Shown piece by piece: positions 1 through 20,434 of a DNA stretch of 64,000 bases. How positions within the stretch are numbered: position 1 is the stretch's first letter; every line of letters begins with the position of its first letter. The stretch spans positions 3,596,001-3,660,000 of the forward strand of contig NC_067294.1 of NCBI RefSeq assembly GCF_020740795.1, given 5' to 3'. The position numbers and the translations under genes are program-made. A model generated the notes under the pieces. It worked only from the letters and a program-made list of their open reading frames with translations, was not told where the DNA came from and ran no database searches. This stretch comes from Apus apus (lineage: Eukaryota > Chordata > Aves > Apodiformes > Apodidae).

Positions 1-2891
1 TTGAACTTCAACGGTCTCGTTTTTCAGTGGTTATAGCATAAGCATGTATGTGGAAAGTTTTTTCTTTAAGAAGTTGGAACAGTTTTGATCAGGTCTCTTA
101 TGATGCTTCTGGATTACTTGTTGTTTCTAAAATCATAGTTTACAGGACAGGGTCACTTATAAAAATTCTCTTGAAACTTGCCCTACAAATACTAGTTACG
201 GCAAAGCGCCATTTCAGTAGAACTGTTCCAGCTTTCTTTGCTTTTAGTTAGCTTGTTTATTCCATGAGCATACTTGTGGATAAATTATGTTGAAATGATA
301 TACAGCCAGTAAAATTTCATTCCTAGTTGCTGCATGTTACTGTGTTCAAAATACTAAAAAGTAATAATAAAAAAGAAATAAAAATCAGACACGATCACAG
401 AATGACTGATCTGTAAACTGGATTGCGTGATACAGGTGGGACAGCTGTAATGAAATAGGTCAGAGTGGCAACAGCCAAGAGGCATTTCTTGAAGGCTCTT
501 CTGAGCTCAACTGAACTATAAGAATTTCCAGTGTGTGTTCTGCCTTGGTGATTCTTAAGATTCTTTGAAAGCGTAGCTGAGAAACAGAAATAGAACTTTT
601 TAATTGTCTTTCTGCTGCTCTGAGATTCTAGGTGGGTTCATTTCCTCTTTTTAGGGGTGTGAGCAACTGCTGATATCTTACAGCTAATGAATGTAAGTAG
701 GGCTTGGGAGTAAGATAATTGTGACTGTAAACAGCTTTTACTTTTTAGAACATTAAACTTTTATCCTCAGTAAAAGAATAAATTTAGTCTGTGTTCTTGG
801 CCAAGTTTATCTCCCTTTATGTATTTCCTGTTACTTTGAAGGGTGCAAAGGTTCTCATGTAATAGTTCTTGGGAACTAAGTTTATAGTTAAAGTGCAGAC
901 ATGTCCTTATTTCTGAAAGAAGAAACAAATAAGGTGATAGATAATTGTTTGGGGTTTTTTAATTTTCTTTTTGTAGTACCCTCTTGTAAGGACTTATTGA
1001 AGCAGTGACAGAGTTCTGTTCCTTTATATTTTTTCATTTTTTTGTTTAAGGGAGCTTAGGAGAAAAATCTTCAAACACTTTCATGGTTTGATTTGCTTTT
1101 TCCAGTTTTTTCCATATTGAAACTAAGCTAAGTAATCAAAGGAGTACCAATGGGATTAAGCTACTGTGTGAAATAAATTGACTTTTTCCTGTAAAAGGTG
1201 TTTGTAAGTTTTTAAACTTACCCTCTTCCTTGTAGCCAAGTGTCCTTGGGTCTATTCCCTGCTTTCCTCACCTTCCATCTCCCTAGTAGAATATCTGGGA
1301 TGGTTACATGTGGGATGTTACAAATGCTTTGTCTAGGGATGTTTGGTGTATCTTTGGCTGATGATGCTTAATATATGGTTCTGTTATAGGAGAATACCCA
1401 TCCATGTGTCTGAGTGAGCTTGTAAATGTGCCGAGACACTTAGAAAAGCCTTATCAGATGACTTTCAGTTAATCAAAGATGGGAGGAAAAAAGATCCCCT
1501 TGATTAAAGGCAGCAATCTAAGAGAAGTGGCACAGAGGTACTTAATTCTTGCTTTCCCCCACACAGACACCTTTTTCTCTTATGTGCAGATTTGGTGTCT
1601 TAGGGTATAGTAGGTGTTCTAATTCACCACGGTTTATCAGAAGTTGAGAGACAATGTTGTTTGGCAGTCTCTGTAGCAAGAAAGGAAGCATCTTTTGTTA
1701 TTGACATCCTTTCTCTTAGCTCTGCTCTTGCTTTTTGCCAGCTGCTCATTGTCTATACTTGCTTATTTAGTATTCACAAGGGATTTTACAAGTTCTTATC
1801 AGTTCGCTGCCACAGCACATCATTTCCTCTTGTCATCGTTACTCTTTAAATTGGAGGGGGGAGGATTTGCATGAGAGCAGGCGAATGGTAACAAACAGCA
1901 CCATTCATGACTGCAGTTTGAGTTGCAGTCTTGTTCTGCTCCCTTCTGAGGCAGCTTGTAGTAAAGGTCACATTTCTAGTACTGACTCCGCCGTGCCTTT
2001 TCCCCCCTGTCCTTTTCTGGGGAAAAGAAAACAATTTTCTTTTTTGCCAAAGGCTAAAAATATCCAGGGCTTCAAATATTCTTCTTAAAAGATACAAGGA
2101 AGTGCAGCATAAAAATAGCCACGGCTGAAAAGGTTGATCACCTTTCTGAGTGGCTGGGGAGCGGTTGGTTTGAGGTTTGTATGAGGTTTTTCTTTTAATG
2201 GTTTTTGTTTTGCTTACTACAGCTTCTTCCTAAACTTTTTTAGTTCTCTTTAAAAAAAACATGGGGTACCTAATGAGAGCTCAAGAACAAGTAGATGCTG
2301 AGTATTTTCTGCTTTTGGGAAATAAAGATCCATTTGAGAAGTTGAGTAGTTGTGTGCAGTACTGGCTGTGGAACTGAGTTCTGCCATGCCTCTTCCCAAG
2401 TTTAAGTCTTCTGGTGAAGGACTGATAGGGGATGTAATACCAGTTTTAAAGGACATTCTCCAAGCCTGTCTTCTGAAGGAAACTCATAGATTTTAGGAAA
2501 GTTGTTGACAGAAACTGTGCTGTCCCTTTTTTCCCCCCATTGTCCTTTTTACCACTAAGCAGTAATGCAAGAACTGGAAACTCTGATCACGTTTGACCTT
2601 ATCTAGCTTCGGGGTGAGGTCCTAGTACTTTATGATTTTGTTTTGAAACAAAATCAGGTGCAATGGCTAGAGTTGAAACAGGCGTTCTTTTTATAGCTGC
2701 CTTTTTTTTTTACCACACTGTTTACTTGTTTACTAATCACTTGTTAACTTATCTTTTTAATAGAATTAAGTTGGAGGAATTGATCATTATTTTTGATGTG
2801 AAGACTTCATCATTGACATCTACATGTTCATTTGTTAGCCTCCAAGAAATAATACAGCACATCAGTGGCAATAACTGCTTTTGATATACAG
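1..2891 (+). other. Presumed SMAD5 upstream intron, no gene recognised
   Basis: No exon, promoter-like CpG cluster or repeat family could be supported here. The sequence is AT-rich with T-runs. Because vertebrate SMAD5 has non-coding 5' exons ahead of the ATG exon, this is most simply the 3' part of that intron. A plausible 3' splice site is the AG at 2890-2891. Short open frames in this stretch have no family resemblance. Confidence 0.5.
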
Positions 2892-10807
<7,916 letters not shown>

Positions 10808-11155
10808 TGCTGAAATTCTATCTTCAGCCTTATTTTTAGTGAACTTATTCTAATTCTAGAGAAACTTCCAGAGTGGATACTGTGAGCTATACGGAGAATG
10901 GATCTTACGGTTTAATATTTTTTTTAAATCCCTTTGTGACCAATACCATTGTGTATAGCTAATCAGTTTTACATTTCAATTTGTTCTTGTGATGCTAAAG
11001 TGACAGTTGAGCCCTAAGGGAAAAAAAGTCTATTGAAAAATTCAGAACACTTTTCCCCTCCTTCGAGTAGACCTTAAACAGGCAAATGTCTTAACTGGAA
11101 AATTTTCTTCTTTTTTGTCCAATAGGGACAAGAATCATGAGGACTGACTTCAGAA

Positions 11156-11161
11156 AATAAA
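11156..11161 (+). promoter_or_regulatory. SMAD5: Candidate proximal SMAD5 polyadenylation signal
   Basis: A canonical AATAAA about 350 bases after the stop. Use of this site would give a short 3' UTR. No strong G/U-rich element is obvious right after it, so it is weaker than the 12593 site. Confidence 0.3.
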
Positions 11162-12592
11162 TACATATCATAGTTTGGGATTTTTTTTAACGTTCATGAA
11201 ACTGTTTGAACATGTGCAGCTCCAGCTTGCAAGCTGTATTTTTAGCATAGTTGTTTAACATCTTTAGGTTGGCAACTGTCATAAGCAAGATTAGACTTTA
11301 TTACGGCTAATTTGCCTCAGATGGAACAATGTGATTTTTAAGTGTACACATGAAATCTACTTTTTACAAATATTGGAGTGGTGTAAAAACACTTGTATTG
11401 TCTGTTGGAAAATGCTGTCATAAACACACTGTATATTAATGCAGAATAGCAGTTCTTAGCCTTTTCCCACTTCAGTTTTGTAATATTTCTGTTAACCACC
11501 GTTTTAAATAGTAATTGATACAAGGTAAACATCTTGCATGTTTCTGGAGTAGTAACTCTTGTTTTGCTTTGATTTACACTCATGCCGTTTGGATTTGGTT
11601 GCCAAGGCTATTTTCTTTTTAGGTACCCTTCTCTATTTTAACATAAACACTACTATTTGTAAATGGCAGTGCTTTCTACTTTTTGGAAGGAATAAGTTTT
11701 GTTTGTTTTCTTTTGGTTTTCTATCTGTTTATTTTACCTGTCTGGAATTGATCTGTGTTAGGCCTTTTGAATCTCTCAGTAGACATTAACGCAGTATTAG
11801 TGATTACACTGTATTTAATTCACTTTCTGTATGAGTTTGAGTCTCTTGGAAGACTGTGAGTGGCTTAGCAAGTTAGTAACTGAATGCAGAAGCTTTTACT
11901 TCAGATCATGCAATTTAATGCAGACTAGTGGGTAATGACCAAAAGTAATCACTTCTTTGTAGCCTACATGAAACAGTGGTCTTGATCCTGTCCCTGATGC
12001 CATGTGTTCAATCAGAACTCTCATAACTGTAGTTGGCAGCATTATGGGATTGAAGGACTGCATTGATATGATGATGAAATTTCTCTCACACATGTAAAGA
12101 ATCCTGTTGCCTGTGCTGTTGTATTATTTGATAGAGAATTTAAACACTGTACTAAACACTAAAAGAAATCATTTAAATAGTGTATGCATATTTTTCCCCT
12201 TTAAATAATAAAAAGGAGGCTGAAAGAAATATTCTAAGAGAATTAGAAGTGAAATATATACAAATTTATTTGCATGCAGAAAAAGACCTATTGTATTTTT
12301 TAACTTTGCACCCTCCTTTTTCTTTCCCAAACACCTTTTCAGAAGAGAGTTCAGTGTTTGGGGGAGAGGCTGAAAACTCTAAAATGCAAATACTGATTAA
12401 AAGATGTGTTGCAGTTAATGACTGCAATCATGAGACACTGATTGCTTACACAAGTTCCTGTGTCTTCTATTGAATGACAGTTTCTGCTCAAATATGGAAA
12501 TCATGCATCATATGGTACCTAAGAAACAAATGATCAAAGGAATAAAATTGTTTACGTGTCATTAAAATGTTTTTTATCAAATGCCTTAAAGG

Positions 12593-12598
12593 AATAAA
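12593..12598 (+). promoter_or_regulatory. SMAD5: Likely SMAD5 polyadenylation signal
   Basis: A canonical AATAAA, 1.8 kb after the stop. It is preceded by another AATAAA at 12541 and followed by a G/U-rich element. It was chosen from the combination of signal and downstream element. Transcript ends would decide. Confidence 0.5.
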
Positions 12599-12620
12599 CT
12601 GTAACACTTCTGCAGAACCC

Positions 12621-15600
12621 TAATGTTCCCTTGTACAGGAATTTCTGTATTTTGTGGTTTGGTTTTTTTATTGTTTGGGGGGGAGGCAGGTTTTAAGCAG
12701 TTTCTCAAGTGCTTTTAAAAACAAACAGGTGCATCTTCAGGAGAAGGGGAATGTTGTTTGCCACTCACCTTTGGGGTCTTCTCTTTCATCCTTTGGAACT
12801 GCAACCCACAGATGGTTCTTTTGATCGAGTAAGATGCCAAGTCAGTTGGCCACAGGATCAGGCTTCTCTTTTCTCCTTGGGCTTGACTTTTGTTGGATTG
12901 CTGAATATGTATATTTGACACTACAGGATTTTATTTTTCTTGACTAGTTTTTATCATAAATATAATGGCACATTGAATTAAGGAAAGATCTCAGTTGTAG
13001 GTACAAGATTTTCCTTTATGCAAAATGTTTTTCACCTGGCTTCATCTCCATTCACTTGTATGTGTAGATATGACCAGCTAAATGACTCAAGAATGGGTGC
13101 TGAAGTGGGTGTTCATGAGCCAGAGCTGGTGCTTAGTATTGTGGTTAGATTGGCTACCCATGCACTGAACCATAATTTCTGCAATAATATCCAGTTAACC
13201 CTCTTCTGATGCTGTCATTAAGTACTAAAGTACTCTGGTACTTTTCTGCTTGTGTACATATTCTTGAGCTGTACTATATGCAGTGCTGGGGATATCCTTG
13301 TGACTGCTGGTTTTGCCAGGGTGGGCTTGCAGGAGCAGACCCAGTGAGATTTGTCTGTGTTCTACTTCTCTGTGCCTTTTAAGTAGGAGTTTTTGAGAGC
13401 TTTCTAGTTAGCGAATTCTGTGTGCTGCTGGTTCATGGTGTTCCTGATCACGTTTAATTCATCTGTGCTGCTGGTTCATGGTGTTCCTGATCACGTTTAA
13501 TTCATCTGTGCTGCTGATGGACAATTCAGATATGAATGCATGGAGGGATTGGATGGGAACTCTGGGCCTCTTACTATGTTTTCAGTGTAGCCATAGCAGA
13601 CAGTGCTGCTTATGTTTGTAGAAGTCACTTCTTGATCTAGATGGAGGGATGGAGAAACTGAATCAGCCAGTAATGTGGTAGTGAAAGATGGAACCTTCCC
13701 CATATAGACCAGCTTAGACTGAATGTTACTCTTCATTGAAATCGTTTTGGCTTTTGTAGTATATTTTCTTCTTTTGGGGCATCTTTCTACTTTGCACCAG
13801 CCACAGCATTAGCTGACAGCTTTGGCAGTACCAGCAAAGAGCCTAGAGCAGGCATACACTGAAGTTCTTGCTGGGTTTGCTTTTATAGTCACTAAGGTAA
13901 GGTAGTAAGCTTGGGTATTCCTCCCTGGAGGACTTCAGTCTTGCTGGCAGTCAATCCAGTGCCTTGTGGAAGTATTAACGGTCATTTCATTGCTTTAGGC
14001 ATGAAGTAGTTTGTCCATGAAGGGATGACATTGGGGCATAGTATCTGTAGGACCAAAACAAAGCTTTCTAGGATCACTGACATATCTAACAGAACAGCCT
14101 GTGAGTCAGACTAATGATGAAACAAACCCATGTGGTTTGATTCAGTATCAAATTGTTTAAAATATTGGAATTATTCTGAGGTTAGCTTGAAGCTGTGATT
14201 TCCCCCCCACACACACAGTATGACAGTGTGAAAGTTGTCAGTTCTTGGGCAGATCCTCTTGCAGTGAAAGTCAAGAGAACAATAAAAAGAATCAGGCTTT
14301 CTCCCTAGTTTGAAATAATTTTTGTCAGGATGTTGTTTTAGTTGCCCAAAGTGTTGCTAGTGTTTTTTAGGAGAAAAACAATCAAACCAAACCAAAACAT
14401 TTTCTCAATGTTTTGTTTCAAAAGATAAAGGTGACTAACTTCTTCTTGTAGTTGTGAAGTTTCTGTTTAGGAAGGTAACCCATTCTGAATTCAAATCAAT
14501 AGACCAAACCATCAGATTACAACATAATGTTGCTTTATTGTGCTGCTCCATAAATCTGCTTCTGTGTTTGTTGCAAGCATAACCTTTATGCTTTTGTTTA
14601 CATTGTAGGAAACACAGTTCTAGCAACAAGGTTTTTTTCATTTATCTCTAAACATCTTTTTATTTTGTTAATTTTTAAATTACTAGGTTTTGCTATGTTA
14701 TGTTTTTAAAGATATTTTTTGCATACTGCTGCTCATATTTCAATAAACAAATCAAAAAACCCCACAGATTTTTCTGATTTCCTTTATCTCTTAACTCAGA
14801 ATGTCTCAAATATTTCTTTAGAAGGGTTGATTTATGACTTCTTGTAACTCTCACTGCTGATGCCTTACCATGTACATCTTCCTCCTCATACAAACGTTAT
14901 CTTGTAATTTAAAACATACTTTCCTGTAGCTTTTTGATAACACACAAGCTGCAGTGCTCCCAGAAGCAGAGGCTAAATTATTATTTCAGTAGCTTAGAGT
15001 TCTTTTTTCTTTTGTAGAATGCAGCCAGCCAAAATGGTATCAATTTGTTAGTATTTATTAATATATTTAAATTTAAATTGCAGAAAAATGTACCTCTGGA
15101 AGACTTCAGCAACACTTGGATTATTTTGGGGGTGGGTGGAGGTTTTTTTTTTTTACCATTGTGGTTGACCATCCTGTTTTTAAACAACCCTCATCTGTGT
15201 CTGAATGTGCAGAGCTGGAAACTGCTGAGCCACAGCCTTTGCATTGAGATGGGGGCTGTTTGAATAGCTCTTAAAGTCAAGTACTGTTCCAGTAAAATGG
15301 AAATTTAGGAGAAGTTTAATGAGTTTTCATTTTACTACCTATTCGTCCTTTTTTTTAAGAATGAGGGGAAGAAAACATTTTTAGCAAGATACTACAGAAA
15401 TAGATGTTGAAATACTGGCTGGTGGTGGGCACAAATTATAAGAAATCTGTTTTTGACAGGATGAGTACAAAAATGCCAAATCCCAATTCCGTAGGGGTAC
15501 CCATGTAAGGAGTACCAAAAGGACACTCGGTGATCACATTGGCTCTAGTTTCCTTTTAAGTCTCAAGCACTTTATCTCCTCATTTAGGACTTAGAGCAAG

Positions 15601-18600
15601 TTACCTTCTTATGTGTGCACTGAGGCTTTGTGAAAAGTCCCGAAGTACCTGTGAATTGTCAACCACTCAGTGAAATGTAAATGTTTTAAATACTGCATCA
15701 GCTTAATGCTCAATTAGCATTGGCAAGAGAGTTGGTTTATTGCTGCTGAGTGTTTGGGTTAGCACTTTAGGTTGGTAACATTCAACGTGCGTGATTGTTC
15801 CCTTTAGTTTTGGGTGTCTGTGCACAAACTGAAGAAATGTCATCCTCCTCATTTTGATCGTACCGGTGCAGCAAGGGTGGTTTTCTGTAGCTCTGTACTG
15901 TGAATTCTCACTCCAACAATTCCCTAACTGATAGTGAAGCAGAAGAAAGCTGCCTGCTGGAGAGGAACTTACCTGGGCTGAGAAACCAAGCCTGTGCAAG
16001 CTACAAAGTGGGGGCACCAGACTTTTGCAGTCTGTTTAACATCTGTCCCCAGGCTTCCTGTTGTGCTGTGAGAAGAGCAAAAATCAAAGTAGAAACTAAA
16101 TTCTAAATACTAATCCCCAGAGAGCAGGGAGTCCTGCCCTTTTTCCCTGCCCTCTGTTTCTGTATTTAGCAGTATATAAAACCATCCTGAGAGCTCTCCA
16201 AAGTCCAGCACCAAGACACCAAGTAAGAAGCCTCTAGCTGTTGGAGGTCTAGTGGCACATGCACGTTAAGAGAGGGAGTAAAGTAAAAGTTAGTAAAAGA
16301 CAACTTGGCCTGAGCACAGGGACAATAGCTGTGTGATAGGCCCTTCAGTGTTCTACAACTCTAGGCAGCAAATTCTTTTTAAAGTTGTTAACTGCCTTAC
16401 AGGGCCACATGCTCAAGTGTGCTGTACAAATATTTCTGTAAGCAACCTTTTTTAGCTCTAGTTGAGTGCAAACCCAAGGAAAGGTTGGGTTTGGGATTCC
16501 CTTAATTCTCTTGTTATTTGCTTCTCAAGTCTGAGGCTGCAGTTTCATCAGCTGGTAAATGTGGTTGTAGGGCATGTGGGGGTCCAGTTAAAAGAAAATA
16601 TTGCAGCCACCAACAACAGTAACACTTGAAATGGCCAAAAAAACCCCCACAACAAGCCAGTCTGAGAGTTCATTCTAAAAATCAAGGGGAACAATCTATC
16701 CCAGCAGTGATGATATCTTGTCAGGCAAGATACATTTTCCACTGTTACCTTAAGTTTGTACTGGATTGGTAATACCTGCTCTTCTAAGGATTGCAAGAAG
16801 CCTGCATCACAACAGGGTCCTGTTTTCTGAGCCCAATGGTCACACCTGATCTAAAGTAAGTGGTGGTTGTTGAGCAATCCAGCAGCAAGCAGTTCTGCTT
16901 GAGTGTCTCTGCTGAAGGAGCTCTGCTCCAGAGGAACACTGCAAGTTTTTACTGTAGCACAACAGATTAAAGACACAGATCTATAGAAAATCTCTGAAGT
17001 ACAGTGCTAAATTCTCTAATCCAGAATTTCGGCTGGCCACAATGTTACCCTTAAATGTATGTGACTGGGGAAACTACTAATAAGCCAGACCAGCTCTAGC
17101 TGCAAAGTAGGTTTATGCCAGGTCAATCAGTTCTGTGTCTAATTAACTCTCTGTATTGCTGTATGAGTGGTGCTTGCTGGTGCTGTGCTGGAGGGAAGAG
17201 AAGCAGGATGAAAGCAGCAAGGTAACACATCCAGAGGGTGGTCACGGGCAGCTGTGTTGCTGGATGTTATTGGGAGCCCACCAGCCTCCTACTCAAGGTA
17301 AGTGTTGGTTTTGGTGTGGGATGACAAAGCTGTCAGGAATTACCAGTCGCTCCCGGGGAATGTCATATTACCAGGAGGATAAAAGTGTGGAAGAGAGGAA
17401 AGACACTTGCAAAGATGTGACTGTGTAGCATGCTGCCCAGGAAACTTTCTGTATGGAGTAATGGATTTAAACCAAACTTCTCTGCTTATACCTGTAGTTT
17501 CTGGATTTGCTTGGAGTCCTGTGAGTCAGGGCTCAGAAGAAACATCTTCTTAGTCTGGTGTATCTGCTGCAGTTTTAACTGTTCTGAGTGCCAGGGAGAT
17601 AAACCTCCTGGCTCTCAAAAGGTTTAGGAGAACCAGGTCAGAGAAGCGTTCAGTGTTTCAGCACACTGAGCCCAGTCTGCCTTGCAGAGCAGCCATCAGG
17701 CAGGAGGCTGCTGCAGGGCTGCCAGTGTTGGGAGGCTTTTTTGAAAGGCACATTGAGAAAGTGGTGTTTGCTGCAAAGACCCCTTGAATGGTGTGTTTGT
17801 GTCAGGGGCAAGAGTCCGACTGGCAGAGGGGGAGGGCAAAGGATGGAGCACACATTTGGGACCCACCGTGTGTCATGCACCTAAGAAACCAGTTGCAACA
17901 AGGGAATAAATGCCTATTGGCCCCTCTCCTGGAGAGCCTGTGGTTGGGAAGTGGGTTTTCTGGTCAGCTGGAATTCTGGGTCTAGTGAAAAAGAATGTAT
18001 CTGATGAGTTCTATGCTTATGTTTCACATATTGGTTAAAAAGTCATTGATAGAAGTTTCTTCTGCCATAGAAGTGATTCTTGGTATTGGTGAGAGCAACA
18101 CAGGGCATGGATAAAAGCTTTCCCAGAAAATGAGTACTCTAAGCATGAAAGGTTCTTCTGGGGTATTACTCCAGCTATTGGGCTGTGGGGAAAAAGATTA
18201 TTCCAGGGTTATTCTTGAACGTTCAAATCAAGTACGTAGGGTGCAGTGCAACATTTGCTTTACCAGGTTCTGGGGCTTTTGCCAGCAGAAATTCTTAGAC
18301 CAGACTCTTAGGGCTGTTAGCTGAAAACAAGCTGTTGTTACTTAAAAATAAATAAGAAATGTCTGATTTGATAAAACTTGATTTATTCAAAAAGGGCTGA
18401 GATAAACACACTTGAATGTTTGTCTTGCTTTCTACATTAAAGTAATTTCTTGGAATTACACCGGTTAAATTTGATGCAGAGGAGATAAAATTGGCCACCT
18501 ATGGAGGAATAAAATATTTAAACCTGTTACATAGTAGTTTAACTTACTTGAGCATAATAAGACATGGTAAGCAAGGCAATGACATGGCAATGTTGTCAAC

Positions 18601-19900
18601 TGCAATTTCTGACTAAAAAAACCCTTGCAAACAGGCTCCCTTATATATACATTTTGTCTGTGTGCTGGAGTGTGAGCCTGTATGTGTGTGTAATTGAGTT
18701 GTAAAATCTCTTTTGGATTAATTAAGTTATGTACATACATACACGCAGCACTTCTGCTGCATGTATTTGGAGAATGGATTTAGGGGAGCAGCATCTGACA
18801 CCACTTGAACCCCATTCTTCTGACAGGTGATCCACTAGTAAAACTGGAACAATAGCAGGCCTTTAGAACTCTCTGTTTCTGGATAGCTGCAGTTCAGGTG
18901 GATGTTGAGCTACTGAAGATAACAAAAAAAGAAAAAAGGCCCTTTGCCCACTGTGGGATATAAAAACACTGTTCTGGGGTTCATGCAGTTTGATCTGGAA
19001 TTGTGCTGTAACTGCAAGTTTATTTTAAATCGGCATCTATAAAACAGCGTGTGTGCCAACAAGGTTAAGCAGAATCTTGTGGAACAAAATCAGGTAGCTA
19101 AGAATTTAAACTGGTGGATTTTGCCAGTGATCAGTGTTGAATCAAACCGTTGCTGTATTAATAAATCATGCTTCTAATTGTTCTAGATTTATATAAAGAG
19201 CAAGGAGTGGGGATTTTGTGCCTTAAAGCAGCTGCTCCTATAAAGCTGTGCTTTATGGTGTTCAGAAGTGATCTACTTTTTGTACTGAACCCAGAGCACT
19301 CTGCTCTCCCCTTTCCTTATTTTACATACTATTAATGGTATTTATTTTCTCTCCTCCCTTCTCCCCATCCTGCTTATTTTAGTTTCATGCCATGGTGAAT
19401 AATTTCCTTTGTAGCTTAAGAAAGTTGAAAACAAAGTCCTTAGTTATTTAGTGTTTCACATAAGTGGTAACTTAAAACCCGTTCAATGATGCAGTAAAAC
19501 ATCAAAATCACCCTTAACAGAATCATAATTGAGTCTAAATAAATGTTTTTTTTCATGTTTGCCTCCTGCCTGTCAGGACTCCCACTGCATTACCATGCAG
19601 CTTCAGCAGCAGTTGAGAGAAATGGGTCTGGAAAGTAAACTCATACCCTCAGCATGGAGCTGTTAGGTAAATATACTGGGTTTTTTTACATTGGATGCTA
19701 TGGTTTCATAAACATGGGTAACAAGCTCCACCAGATGCCTGAATCAGAGACTGTTTTTAATGCAAATATCCTTGTTTGGACACTGAATGGGTGGTTGATG
19801 ACATTTGCATACAGATAGAGTTTAATCTGGAATCACGGGGCAATTTTTTGCACAAAACCGTATAAATTTGCTGAAGCATTCTCTTTAGTCCATAACAGAG
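12621..19900. other. Intergenic region between SMAD5 and SMIM32
   Basis: About 7.3 kb with no supported gene. It could hold an extended SMAD5 3' UTR at its left end (AATAAA at 14281 and 14742). It contains the 43-bp tandem duplication listed separately. The rest is unremarkable unique-looking sequence, AT-rich towards the right end. Confidence 0.6.
13421..13516 (+). repeat. 43-bp perfect tandem duplication (2.2 copies)
   Basis: Copies at 13421-13463 and 13464-13506 appear identical. Each begins TGTGCTGCTGGTTCATGGTG and includes CCTGATCACG. A third, 10-base partial copy follows before the sequence diverges at 13517. Perfect identity points to a recent event, or to an assembly artefact. Confidence 0.95.
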
Positions 19901-19903
19901 CTT

Positions 19904-19909
19904 TTTATT
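19904..19909 (-). promoter_or_regulatory. SMIM32: Candidate SMIM32 polyadenylation signal (distal)
   Basis: AATAAA on the minus strand about 205 bases after the SMIM32 stop, in the context GTAAATAAAAAG. Confidence 0.35.
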
Positions 19910-19971
19910 TACAGCTTATTCCCATTTGCATACAGTATATTTTTCCAGCCATCTTTTCCTGCGATGCCGCC

Positions 19972-20036
19972 TGTCACTCTAAAGAGGGTGACTGTCCTTT
20001 CACTGTCACTCTAAAGGGGTGACATCCTTTCACTGG
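19972..20036. repeat. 32-bp tandem duplication near SMIM32
   Basis: Two adjacent, slightly diverged copies with a period of about 32 bases, sharing TGTCACTCTAAAG and a following TCCTTTCAC. It lies about 80 bases beyond the SMIM32 stop and so probably within its 3' UTR on the minus strand. Confidence 0.8.
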
Positions 20037-20056
20037 CACATGGCAGTAAAGCCTTA

Positions 20057-20062
20057 TTTATT
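20057..20062 (-). promoter_or_regulatory. SMIM32: Candidate SMIM32 polyadenylation signal (proximal)
   Basis: AATAAA on the minus strand about 50 bases after the stop. A second AATAAA on the same strand lies at 19909-19904. Either could end the transcript. The distal one gives a 3' UTR of more usual length and includes the 32-bp duplication. Confidence 0.3.
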
Positions 20063-20113
20063 GCACAGGGTTTCTGGTGCCTGCTGCTGCTGCAGGACCA
20101 TGTTGCCCTCGTG

Positions 20114-20434
20114 TCAGACAGCTTGTGTCCTCCACGGGCTCCTCGCTTCCCTGAGCGATCTGTCGTAAGGAAGAGTAGCAAAAAAGGAATTTTTCAGCTG
20201 ACAGTTTATGAAGAGCACAATGAGTGTCACAGTCAAGAGCAGAAAGAAAAACAGAATGATGTAAGTCACCAGGTCTGGCTTATTTATTTCCCCTTCTTTT
20301 AGCACCCTGGCTGTTGACATATAAAAAGCAGAGGAGCTCACGGGTCTCGGTGTGCCGCTCAGGTAGGGCGTGTTGGTCTGAATGATTAGGTGAGCTTCAG
20401 TGGCACTGGTTGAATTTAGCAATGCACTATACAT
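20114..20434 (-). CDS. SMIM32: SMIM32-like small single-pass membrane protein
   Basis: A 106-residue protein in one exon, stop TGA at 20116-20114. The start is the first in-frame ATG (MYSALLNSTS), with a favourable A at -3. The longer reading begins at a GTG and was not used. There is no obvious signal peptide. The N-terminal half has an NST glycosylation sequon at 7-9. One strongly hydrophobic segment lies at about residues 56-76 (from LVTYIILFFF to LIVLFI), followed by a polar tail of about 30 residues ending RSLREARSPWRTQAV. The motif KPDL-x-TY before the membrane segment and the tail FATLPYDRSLREARSPW match small integral membrane protein 32 as I remember it. The location beside SMAD5 also fits my recollection of human 5q31. 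The function is not known to me. The likely topology is N-terminus outside. Orientation is tail to tail with SMAD5. Confidence 0.8.
   Translation of the reverse strand: MYSALLNSTSATEAHLIIQTNTPYLSGTPRPVSSSAFYMSTARVLKEGEINKPDLVTYIILFFFLLLTVTLIVLFINCQLKNSFFATLPYDRSLREARSPWRTQAV

Larger units (their letters stand above)
10808..12620 (+). other. SMAD5: SMAD5 3' UTR (probable extent)
   Basis: AT-rich sequence directly after the stop, with no coding potential. AATAAA occurs at 11156, 12207, 12541 and 12593. The last is followed within about 60 bases by a G/T-rich stretch (about 12645-12685), as expected downstream of a cleavage site, so it is the favoured end. Vertebrate SMAD5 mRNAs have long 3' UTRs, so shorter forms (11156) or longer forms (AATAAA at 14281 and 14742) are possible. 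Confidence 0.6.
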
